NCBI GenBank assembly: GCA_963589425.1
Contig: CAVAKZ010000052.1
Span: 1-13,158, forward strand
From: CAKRJP01 sp963589425
GTDB taxonomy: Bacteria; Bacillota; Clostridia; Lachnospirales; Lachnospiraceae
Reading direction: 5' to 3'
Length of the DNA stretch: 13,158 nucleotides
Part shown: in pieces, positions 1 through 7,500 of the stretch
Layout of the letters: the number at the start of each line of letters is the position of its first letter
Numbering within the stretch: position 1 is the stretch's first letter
Made by a program: the position numbers and the translations under genes
The notes under the pieces: model-generated
What the model was told of the DNA's origin: nothing
The model's input: the letters and a program-made list of their open reading frames with translations, nothing else
The model's database searches: none

Positions 1-40
1 GATTAAGAGTCAGGTGCTCTGCCAGCTGAGCTAATCGCGC
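1..40 (-). tRNA. tRNA-Lys(CTT), 5' part only
   Basis: Reading the minus strand from position 40 gives a 7-nt acceptor strand (GCGCGAT), TA, a D-arm (GCTC...GAGC), the anticodon strand CCTGA and the loop CTCTTAA. Loop positions 34-36 are CTT, the anticodon for lysine AAG codons. The gene runs off the left edge, so the variable loop, T-arm and 3' end are not visible. Its promoter lies just upstream at 80-108. Confidence 0.93.
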
Positions 41-79
41 TTGCTTATTTTGTTTTGCGTCACTCACAACGCAAGATTG

Positions 80-108
80 ATTATATAGCAGGTATTTATA
101 AATTGCAA
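80..108 (-). promoter_or_regulatory. Promoter of tRNA-Lys
   Basis: On the minus strand, TTGCAA (103-108) is followed after exactly 17 nt by TATAAT (80-85), a near-consensus sigma-A promoter. Transcription would start around position 73 and run into the tRNA at 40. The short leader contains an inverted repeat, TTGCGT/ACGCAA (55-60 and 69-74), with an 8-nt loop, which could fold in the pre-tRNA leader. Confidence 0.8.
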
Positions 109-125
109 GCATTTTTTTGAAAAAA

Positions 126-154
126 TTGAAAAAAATTTTTTTCTGTGCTATATT
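126..154 (+). promoter_or_regulatory. Promoter of trmB
   Basis: TTGAAA (126-131), a 17-nt spacer and TATATT (149-154) preceded by TGC (extended -10). Transcription should start near 161. This excludes the in-frame ATG at 117, which lies upstream of the promoter, as the trmB start. Confidence 0.75.
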
Positions 155-209
155 AGCCAAGTATCAGTCCAAAACAAGACTTGACTTTTTACCCAAAAAC
201 GGAGGTCCT

Positions 210-884
210 ATGAGATTAAGAAACATACCAAGAGCGGATAGCGTATTAGCTTCCAGCCCCCAGGTTATAAAAAACGAAACTACTTATTTTGGAAAATGGC
301 ATCAATTACTGGGAAACGATAATCCCATCCATATAGAGATTGGTATGGGAAAGGGACAGTTCCTTCTCCAATTGGCTGCGAAAAATCCTCAGATTAATTA
401 TATTGGCATCGAGCGCTACTCCAGTGTTCTTTTACGAGCTGTAGAAAAATACGGAGAACTATCTGCTAAAGACGAGGCAACAAACCCAGTTCCTACCAAT
501 ATTCATTTTATTTGCATGGATGCCACTGAGATCCAGCAAGTCTTTGCTCCGGGAGAAGTGGAAAAAATATACTTAAACTTCTCCGATCCTTGGCCCAAGG
601 CCCGCCATGCCAGAAGGAGACTGACCTCCCGTCAGTTCTTCGCCCGCTACCACAAGATTTTAACTTCCGAAGGAACAGTGGAGTTTAAAACCGATAACCG
701 CCCACTATTTGATTTTTCCTTGGAGGAGCTTTCCGAATCCACTACTTTCCAGGAAATAGCTCACACCTTTGATCTACATCATGACCAGTCTATGAATCAG
801 GGAAATATTATGACAGAGTATGAGGCAAAATTCTCCACCCAGGGCAATCCTATTTGCAAACTAATTGCCAAACGCATTGGATAG
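210..884 (+). CDS. trmB: tRNA (guanine-N7-)-methyltransferase TrmB
   Basis: Cytoplasmic SAM-dependent enzyme that methylates N7 of guanine 46 in the tRNA variable loop. The 224-aa product has the usual TrmB length. Visible motifs are the SAM-binding loop EIGMGKGQ (43-50), the acidic end of the next strand in GIERY (66-70), the family signature SDPWPKARHARRR (125-137) with the catalytic Asp, KTDN (160-163), and the C-terminal TEYEAKF (202-208). The frame is open from 117, but I start at 210: GGAGG (201-205) lies directly upstream and the promoter -10 (149-154) lies downstream of the 117 ATG. The Shine-Dalgarno spacing is short (4 nt). It is divergent from tRNA-Lys. No convincing terminator follows, so some read-through into the next plus-strand gene is possible. 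Family assignment is essentially certain. Confidence 0.97.
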   Translation: MRLRNIPRADSVLASSPQVIKNETTYFGKWHQLLGNDNPIHIEIGMGKGQFLLQLAAKNPQINYIGIERYSSVLLRAVEKYGELSAKDEATNPVPTNIHFICMDATEIQQVFAPGEVEKIYLNFSDPWPKARHARRRLTSRQFFARYHKILTSEGTVEFKTDNRPLFDFSLEELSESTTFQEIAHTFDLHHDQSMNQGNIMTEYEAKFSTQGNPICKLIAKRIG

Positions 885-936
885 GACCTGTTCACATTTA
901 TTTAAGAGAGAATTAATAATTGCTTTCTGACAGGTG

Positions 937-945
937 TGCTATACT
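937..945 (+). promoter_or_regulatory. Probable extended -10 promoter of the DUF1002 gene
   Basis: TGCTATACT (937-945) is an extended -10 element (TG-n-TATACT). The best -35 look-alike, TTGCTT (920-925), is only 14 nt away, too close for a normal promoter, so the TG extension would have to carry recognition. It predicts a leader of about 95 nt. That leader holds a weak nested fold: AGGTC/GACCT (978-982, 1013-1017) around CTATA/TATAG (984-988, 996-1000). Confidence 0.45.
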
Positions 946-1048
946 TGGTGAACATCTGAAAAACAGCAAGTGATAAAAGGTCCCTATATTTTTTCTATAG
1001 AAATGATTGGGTGACCTATAGTGAAAGGAGGAAGGTTTTATACCATCC

Positions 1049-2326
1049 ATGATGAAAAATTTAAAGAAATTACTCCCCTTAACCATGGCCGCTGCCATAA
1101 CTATAACCGCACTGCCTACTGTGGCATATGCTGATTCCACCAAGGTTGTTACCCTTGGAGCCGATCTTACAGAAGACCAACGAACATCTATGTACACCTA
1201 TTTCGGAACCTCCGCAGATCAAGTAACCACTATTGAGGTAAACAACAGCCAGGAGCGTCAGTACTTGGAAGGCATCGCTCCTGAAGCTCAGATTGGCACA
1301 AAAACCTACAGCTGTGCCTATGTAGAACCAACCACCAGCGGCGGCATTCAGGTAAAAACTGCCAACTTAACTTACGTTACCAGCTCCATGATTGCCAGCA
1401 CGCTCACCACCTCCGGTGTAGAGAACTGTAATGTAGTTGCCTCTGCTCCCTTTGCAGTATCCGGAACAGGAGCTCTTACAGGCATTATGTTAGCTTACGA
1501 AAAGGCCACCGGAACCACTCTGAACGAAGATCAAAAGGAGACAGCTTCTCAAGAGTTGGTTACCACTACAGAGCTGGCTGATTCTGTAGGGCAGGATGCT
1601 GCTACAGATATTATTAATGATGTTAAAGAAGAGGTAATTTCTGATAACATTACAGATCCTGATGAGATTCAAGACACTATTTCAGATGCTGCCGAGGATG
1701 CAGGTGTAACTCTGACAGATGATCAAATCGCCCAGATCACCGACCTTATGGAGCAAATCTCTCAATATGATTATGACGTAAAATCATTGGAGAAAACCTT
1801 GAATAATTTATCCGGAGAAGACAAGGGATTTATCTCCAACATCGTAAGCTCCATTAAAGATTTCTTCACCGGAAATTCCGGGGATGGAATCCTTGGAGAA
1901 ACAGACGATGACAGCTTGGGAGCCGGTACAATTATCGACAGCACCTTAGATTCTTCCTCATCAGATAATGACAATGACGAAGACGAAGGCTTCTTTGGCA
2001 AACTATCTCATTTCTTTAAAAACATTTTTGGCGGAAGCAAGTCTGACTCTGGAAGTGATGATAGTTCTGTAAATACTACAAATACCAGCAATACTTCTAC
2101 TGATACTACTGCCACTGATAGCAATACTTCCACAAACAGCACTTCGGGAAGTGATAGTACAGGCCAATCAGCAGAGGACAGCTACAGCACAAGCTACAAC
2201 AGCAACACTGACACAACTTCTTCAGATTCCTCCGGCGACACTAGTGGAAGCAGTTTCGGTGACAGCTACGATAGCACAGAAAGTGGCACTAATTCCACTT
2301 CAGGTACGACCTTAGATACTCCATAA
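1049..2326 (+). CDS. Secreted DUF1002 (YpuA-like) protein with Ser/Thr/Asp-rich tail
   Basis: Exported protein of unknown function, 425 aa. Residues 1-28 form a signal peptide: basic NLKK, hydrophobic core, cleavage expected after VAYA. Residues about 32-240 match the DUF1002 pattern as I know it from B. subtilis YpuA: VTLGADLTEDQR near the start, a TYFG-type segment, EVNNSQERQYLEG, a TANLTYVTSSM strand and an ASAPFAVSG-type segment. Residues 313-330 look like an amphipathic helix (FFGKLSHFFKNIFGG). From about 331 to the end the chain is nearly all Ser, Thr, Asp, Asn and Gly, probably disordered. No LPxTG signal or membrane anchor is present, so it is probably released or loosely wall-associated. 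The start is uncertain: ATGs at 1049 and 1052 both lie unusually far (17 and 20 nt) from the strong AAAGGAGG at 1024-1031. A strong terminator follows. Confidence 0.85.
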   Translation: MMKNLKKLLPLTMAAAITITALPTVAYADSTKVVTLGADLTEDQRTSMYTYFGTSADQVTTIEVNNSQERQYLEGIAPEAQIGTKTYSCAYVEPTTSGGIQVKTANLTYVTSSMIASTLTTSGVENCNVVASAPFAVSGTGALTGIMLAYEKATGTTLNEDQKETASQELVTTTELADSVGQDAATDIINDVKEEVISDNITDPDEIQDTISDAAEDAGVTLTDDQIAQITDLMEQISQYDYDVKSLEKTLNNLSGEDKGFISNIVSSIKDFFTGNSGDGILGETDDDSLGAGTIIDSTLDSSSSDNDNDEDEGFFGKLSHFFKNIFGGSKSDSGSDDSSVNTTNTSNTSTDTTATDSNTSTNSTSGSDSTGQSAEDSYSTSYNSNTDTTSSDSSGDTSGSSFGDSYDSTESGTNSTSGTTLDTP

Positions 2327-2330
2327 AACG

Positions 2331-2375
2331 AAAAGACTCTAGGACTTAGCTTTAAGCAAATCCTAGAGTCTTTTT
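2331..2375. terminator. Strong bidirectional terminator between DUF1002 gene and glgB
   Basis: A 14-bp perfect stem (2331-2344 with 2361-2374; core GACTCTAGGA/TCCTAGAGTC) has a 16-nt apex that can fold further (CTTA/TAAG). On the plus strand the stem ends in a T tract just after the DUF1002 stop. On the minus strand the complement of the A tract gives TTTTCGTTTTA, so it can also end the glgB transcript, whose stop lies about 60 nt upstream in that direction. No other hairpin is seen between the two genes. Confidence 0.9.
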
Positions 2376-2436
2376 ATGTCTTCTATATCTCTATATCTTT
2401 CTTTTATCTTATATATCCTATATGTCCTAATTAAAA

Positions 2437-4347
2437 TTAAAATTCAAATACAGCTACTCCATATGGGGACAAAGGATAGGCAAAAGAGAAATCTCTTCCG
2501 TCACAAGCCTGCTTCACCGCCTTGTAAGTCTTCTCTTTCTCTTTTCCATTTCCTCCATACTTGGGATTATCACTGTCTAAGATCAACTTATACTGCTTCT
2601 TTTTTGGAACTCCCACACGGTAGTCGCTATACTCCATAGGCGTAAAGTTACATACAAAGAGAAGATTTTTCTTTCCATCTTCTGAATGTCTCATGAAGCT
2701 ATAGATACTTCTATAGGCATCATCTGCGTTGATCCACTCAAAGCCCTTCCAATCCGTATCTGTCTCATAAAGAGCCTTGTTCTTCTTATACAAATGAAGC
2801 AGGTCCTTCATCCAATTCTGAATAGCCTGATGCTCTGGTTCTGCCAAGAGATACCAGTCAAGCTCTCTTGCCTCACTCCACTCACGAAGCTGAGCAAACT
2901 CCTGGCCCATAAAGAGAAGCTTCTTTCCGGCATGCCCCATCATAAATGCATAGCCAACCTTCAAATTTGCATATTTATCAAATCCAAGGCCCGGCATCTT
3001 ATTAAGCATAGAACACTTCAAATGTACCACTTCGTCATGAGAGAGTACTAAGATATAATTCTCACTGTATGCATAACTCATGGCAAAGGTCATGGCATTG
3101 TGATTGTCCTTGCGGAAATAGGGGTCCAGCTTCATATATTCTGTGAAATCATGCATCCAACCCATATTCCACTTCAAGCTAAATCCAAGGCCGTCATCTT
3201 CCACCTTACCTGTTACTTTCGGCCAGGCAGTAGACTCTTCCGCAATCATAAGGGCTCCCGGATTTCGTCCAAGAACAACAGAATTCAAATGCTTAAAGAA
3301 TCCTACAGCCTCTAAATTCTTATTGCCGCCATATTCGTTAGCAACCCATTCTCCATCCTTCTTTCCATAATCCAGATAAAGCATAGAGGCCACTGCGTCC
3401 ACACGAAGACCATCTACGTGGAATTGTTCAACCCAGTACAGGGCATTGGAAATAAGGAAATTCTGTACTTCATGTTTGCCAAAATCAAAGATCTTGGTTC
3501 CCCAATCCGGGTGCTCTCCCTTTCTTGGATCTGCATACTCGTAAGTCGGAGTACCGTCAAAATCTGCCAAGCCGTGAGCGTCCTTCGGAAAATGTGCCGG
3601 TACCCAGTCTAAGATAACACCGATCTTATTCTTATGGAAATAATTAATCATCCAGGCAAAATCGTGAGGAGTTCCATAACGAGAGGTAGGTGCATAGTAA
3701 CCGGTAACCTGATAACCCCAGGATCCATCAAATGGATATTCCGCAATTCCCATAATTTCAATATGGGTATATCCCATCTCTTTTAAATATTTTACCGCAC
3801 TCTTTGCAAATTCCTTATAGGTATAGAAGCCCTCATCTTCTCTTCCCGGATGTCTCTTCCAAGATCCAATATGGGCCTCATAGATTGACATTGGATTGGT
3901 ATGATGATCCCAAGTCTTACGTTGCTCCATCCAATCATCATCTGACCAAGTAATATCGGAAATATCCAAATACTTTGACGCAGTTCCCGGTCTTAACTCC
4001 GCATGGGTTGCGTAAGGATCCGCCTTCTCTATAATATCTCCTTTAATTGTCTCAATAGAATACTTATACATAGCATATTTCTTCACATCGGGAACAAAAC
4101 ATGCATAAATTCCTACGTCTCCCAATCGCTCCATGGGATTGGCCTCTCGCTTCCAATTATTAAATTCTCCAACAACGGAAACTGATTTTGCATGGGGTGC
4201 CCATACTGCAAAATATACTCCTTCTTTTCGTCCTTGCTTTGCCTTGTGTGCTCCCAGCTTCTTATAAATTTCGTAATGGTTTCCCTGTCCAAACAGATAC
4301 TGATCCAGTTCCCCCACTTCATATGGTTTGTATTTCTTTGTAGCCAT
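2437..4347 (-). CDS. glgB: 1,4-alpha-glucan branching enzyme GlgB
   Basis: Cytoplasmic GH13 enzyme that cuts alpha-1,4 chains and re-attaches them by alpha-1,6 bonds, branching glycogen. The 636-aa product has an N-terminal CBM48-type beta-sandwich (about 40-130; VYFAVWAPHAKSVSVVGEFN), a GH13 barrel (about 150-510) and a C-terminal beta domain. Catalytic motifs are intact: region I VILDWVPAHF (244-253), nucleophile D317 in LRVDAV, acid/base E370 in MIAEES, and D438 in LSHDEVVH. After that motif the chain reads LKCSMLNKMPG where most GlgBs have GKGS/GKRS-like residues. I start at 4347 because AGGAAGGTGAGT (4351-4362) sits ahead of that ATG; the frame is open to 4422 but has no better site there. 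No glgA, glgC, glgD or glgP is adjacent, so glycogen genes are dispersed in this genome. A terminator separates it from the gene upstream. Confidence 0.95.
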   Translation of the reverse strand: MATKKYKPYEVGELDQYLFGQGNHYEIYKKLGAHKAKQGRKEGVYFAVWAPHAKSVSVVGEFNNWKREANPMERLGDVGIYACFVPDVKKYAMYKYSIETIKGDIIEKADPYATHAELRPGTASKYLDISDITWSDDDWMEQRKTWDHHTNPMSIYEAHIGSWKRHPGREDEGFYTYKEFAKSAVKYLKEMGYTHIEIMGIAEYPFDGSWGYQVTGYYAPTSRYGTPHDFAWMINYFHKNKIGVILDWVPAHFPKDAHGLADFDGTPTYEYADPRKGEHPDWGTKIFDFGKHEVQNFLISNALYWVEQFHVDGLRVDAVASMLYLDYGKKDGEWVANEYGGNKNLEAVGFFKHLNSVVLGRNPGALMIAEESTAWPKVTGKVEDDGLGFSLKWNMGWMHDFTEYMKLDPYFRKDNHNAMTFAMSYAYSENYILVLSHDEVVHLKCSMLNKMPGLGFDKYANLKVGYAFMMGHAGKKLLFMGQEFAQLREWSEARELDWYLLAEPEHQAIQNWMKDLLHLYKKNKALYETDTDWKGFEWINADDAYRSIYSFMRHSEDGKKNLLFVCNFTPMEYSDYRVGVPKKKQYKLILDSDNPKYGGNGKEKEKTYKAVKQACDGRDFSFAYPLSPYGVAVFEF

Positions 4348-4437
4348 ATTACTCACCTTCCTGAATGTATTACTTCCCACTAAATAATCAACATATTCTA
4401 CAGTTTTTTCTAAAAAAACCATGGACTAGTTATTCAC

Positions 4438-4443
4438 ATTATA
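4438..4443 (-). promoter_or_regulatory. Candidate -10 element for glgB
   Basis: TATAAT on the minus strand, about 90 nt before the glgB start and just past the terminator of the upstream gene. The expected -35 position carries only TTTCTT, a poor match, so this is a candidate from the perfect -10 and its position. Confidence 0.4.
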
Positions 4444-4456
4444 CAATACAAGACCA

Positions 4457-4499
4457 TAAAAAGAAAGGGTTCTGATACTAAAATATCAAAACCCTTTCT
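4457..4499 (-). terminator. Terminator of the large TPR/AAA-like gene
   Basis: Inverted repeat AGAAAGGGTT (4462-4471)/AACCCTTTCT (4490-4499), with inner pairing TGATA/TATCA. Read on the minus strand it is followed by TTTTTAT. It lies about 20 nt after the stop codon at 4519, so this gene and glgB are probably separate units. Confidence 0.85.
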
Positions 4500-4518
4500 A
4501 TATAATTTCTTATTCGAC

Positions 4519-7500
4519 TTAAATCTTAAAATCCTCTTCTTTCAGGATAATACGATCTGAATCGTCGGTTCCCTTACCGAAGACTCTTCTGGCTAAATGC
4601 TTTGCTGTAGCCTTCTGCGAATGCTCAATAGCTTCATCCATAATATCCTTAACCTCTGCAACGGATACGGAATGATCCTCTCTTTGCATCACATCGATAC
4701 GGCTATAAAGAGCCAAGATTCCCATCTCATCCAACTTGTATCCGTTTTCCTTTGCATAGGTCTGTCCAAAGGTTACCAGTTCATCGTTGATGAATACCGG
4801 AAGTTCCAGCTTAGACGTAAATTTCTTACGGAAGTCCGGATGGGCTGTCATAATACGCTCCAGAGGTTTTCTCTGATCCTCCAATACGAAGAGCAACTCT
4901 CCTGTCTTCTTCTCCATCAAGTAGTTAAGTTCCTTAATGGTTCTGGAATTAAGCTTACCAGCCTTCTCAATGATAATGGCACCTCCACGAAGCTTCTGGA
5001 TAATATTGGTAAGTTCCTTTTTATTTAAGGAATCACCAGTTACGATTGCAACCTTACCTTGTTTTAGATTTCTCTGCTTCTGGATGGCCTTTACAATGTC
5101 AACCGCAAGAACAGTCTTACCGGAACCTTTACGACCTGCAATAATCAAGTTACCAGTCTTTGAAGTCCCCTCTCTCTGGGCTCTTCTATCATTGTCAAGA
5201 ACTGTTACTAACTGTTCACTCATACCTCTTACCGGTACGAAATAGGAGAATAATTTCTTCTGATCCTCTGTAAGACCGGCCTTTAATCCAATCTCACTAG
5301 TTGCACTAAGATCATAACGACCGGTTACAACAAATCCTGTATCAAATGGAACTCCACTTCCTTTAGATTTCTTAATTCTCTCCTGAATCTCTTCTTCAGA
5401 AGGCTCTTCAATCTCAAGATCTTCCAGAGAAATCTTTTCTTCCTCCTCCGGCTCTTCTGTCTCAAGATCCCCTTCTTCGAAATCTTTTTCCTCCAGCTCA
5501 TCCTCTTCAAAGTCATCATCTTCGAAATCGTCCTCAAAGTCCGCATCAAAATCGTCCTCAAAGTCATCATCAAAACCGATGTCGTCAAATTCTCTAAACT
5601 CATCGATCTCTTCGATTTCGTTCTCTAGGTCCGGAATCTCTACGTCCTTATCCTCTGATTCCTCTTCTACCTCAAAGTCTGTTTCGGGAATTTCTTCTTT
5701 CAAAATCTCAGCTTCTGGACTTTCTTCCTCTAAATCAGCATCTTCCAGATCCTCTTCCTGGAAATCTTCCTCAAAGTCAGCGTCTTCAAAATCTTCTTCC
5801 TGGAAATCTTCTTCCCCAAAGTCAGCCTCTTCAAAATCTTCTTCCTGAAGCTCCTCCTCGAAATCTTCTCCGAAGTCCTCTTCTTCTACTTCTTCAAGGT
5901 CATTATGGAGGTCTTCTTCCTCTATGTCTTCTTTATAGTCTTCTACTTCAAGAGCTGGCTCCTCCTCTTCCAGCTCTATCTCCCGGAAATCTTCCATGAT
6001 GGTTTCTTCTGCCTCTTCCTCAAAGTCCTCATCATCAAAATCAGCTTCCTGAAGTTCCTCTTCTTCGAAATCTTCTTCCTCAAAGTCAGCCTCATCAAAA
6101 TCCTCTTCCTGAAGGTCTTCCTCTTCGAAGTCAACCTCTTCTAGATCCTCTTCCTGAAGGTCTTCCTCTTCGAAATCCTCCTCTTCCCAGTCCTCCTCTG
6201 AATTCAGGTCCGCCAGCAATTTATCATCTACAGAAATTATCTTTGTAGCTTCTAAGGATACTTTCCTCTCCTCTGTCTCATCACTAGCAATTTTTTCCGC
6301 TTCAATCTCTTCTTTGGATTCCGGTTCCTCATCTAACTCAGCCATTAATTGATGAAGTTCCTCTTCCGAAATCTCTTGGGGTTCTTCCTTCGGGAACTTT
6401 TCTTTTATCTCCTCTTCTGAAAGAACTCCTGCCTCTAATGCAAGATTTGCAATTTCCTCAGAAGCAATTCTTCTTGCTTCTTCCTCCTCTGCCTTCTTGG
6501 CTGCTTCTTCCTCTGCTGCCTTCTTAGCTGCTTCTTCCTCTGCTGCCTTCTTAGCTGCTTCCTCTTCCGCTGCCTTTCTTGCTGCTTCTTCCTCTTCTGC
6601 CTTTCTTGCTGCTTCTTCCTCTGCTGCCTTCCTAGCCGCTTCCTCTGCTGCCTTTCTTGCTGCTTCTTCCTCTTCTGCTAGCTTTCTAGCCTCTTCCGCC
6701 TCCGCTGCTTTACGCTCTACCTCTAAGCGTTCTTCCTCTAACCGACGTTCTGCATCTGCCCGTTCTTTGGAAAGTCGCTCTTGATCTTCTTCTTTTTGTT
6801 TCTCAATGGCTTCCGCATTTTCTTTTTGCTTCTCTTCCCATTCTTGAAGAATCTCATCAATCATCATCTGACCATTTACTCGAAGTTCTTCATCCTTCTC
6901 CTTCATAGCCTTTTCTTCAATGTTAATACCACTGGCAATAGCCATTCCGGCTCTTACAGCCTCCTGTAATGAAGACCCTGTAACTACATTTGTAATAGCA
7001 GAATGTCTCTCTTCCTTTTCATGAGCCACAATCGGTGCAGTCGGCGGTGTCATACTTATGGTCTCATCCTTCTCTACCTCGGAAATTACTTCCCTTAAAT
7101 TTGCAGCCTTTGGAGCTTCCGTTTTCTCGATCTGACTAAGAGGACTAGTCTTAGCTTTTGGAATTTCTTTCGGCGGCTCCTGTACTGGTGCCTTCTTTGG
7201 AGCTCCCGGACGATTATCATATTTTTGCTGCTGCAAAGGTGTAAGAGGCTTATATTTCATCTTAAGCTCCATGGCCTTGTAAACATATTTGCCTTCACTA
7301 AACCATAAAATCAAATCATCACATTCTTCCAGGCACTCCGATGTCATGCCGGCCTCATGATAAAGCTTAGCCAATTCGTATGCCCACTTTTCAATGTATT
7401 CAGCCTTCTTAAAATCTTCCAAGGCAGAAATCTGATCTGTCAAAGGAGCTTCCTGAGCTTTCAAAATTTTATATTTTAAAATATATTGATTGGGATCTCT

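Noticed and set aside
117..209. 31-codon N-terminal extension of TrmB
   Set aside because: The ATG at 117 lies upstream of the trmB promoter -10 (149-154), the residues are unlike TrmB, and GGAGG precedes the ATG at 210.
984..1021. Riboswitch in the DUF1002 leader
   Set aside because: Only short A+T-rich pairings are visible and they match no riboswitch class I can recognise.
2376..4185. Several short plus-strand open frames opposite glgB
   Set aside because: Each lies wholly or mostly within the well-supported glgB gene, has no ribosome site and resembles no protein family.
4348..4422. 25-codon N-terminal extension of GlgB
   Set aside because: No ribosome site for the upstream ATG, whereas AGGAAGGTGAGT precedes the ATG at 4347 and the family pattern begins there.
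5458..6685. CRISPR-like or non-coding satellite array
   Set aside because: Repeats are contiguous without unique spacers, keep the reading frame, and encode periodic peptides in one long gene.
5579..6784. Plus-strand open frames rich in Ser/Lys, Phe/Leu or Ala/Ser opposite the large protein
   Set aside because: They are mirror readings of the acidic and Ala/Glu/Lys repeats (GAA/GAT codons read as TTC/ATC), with no ribosome sites or family resemblance.
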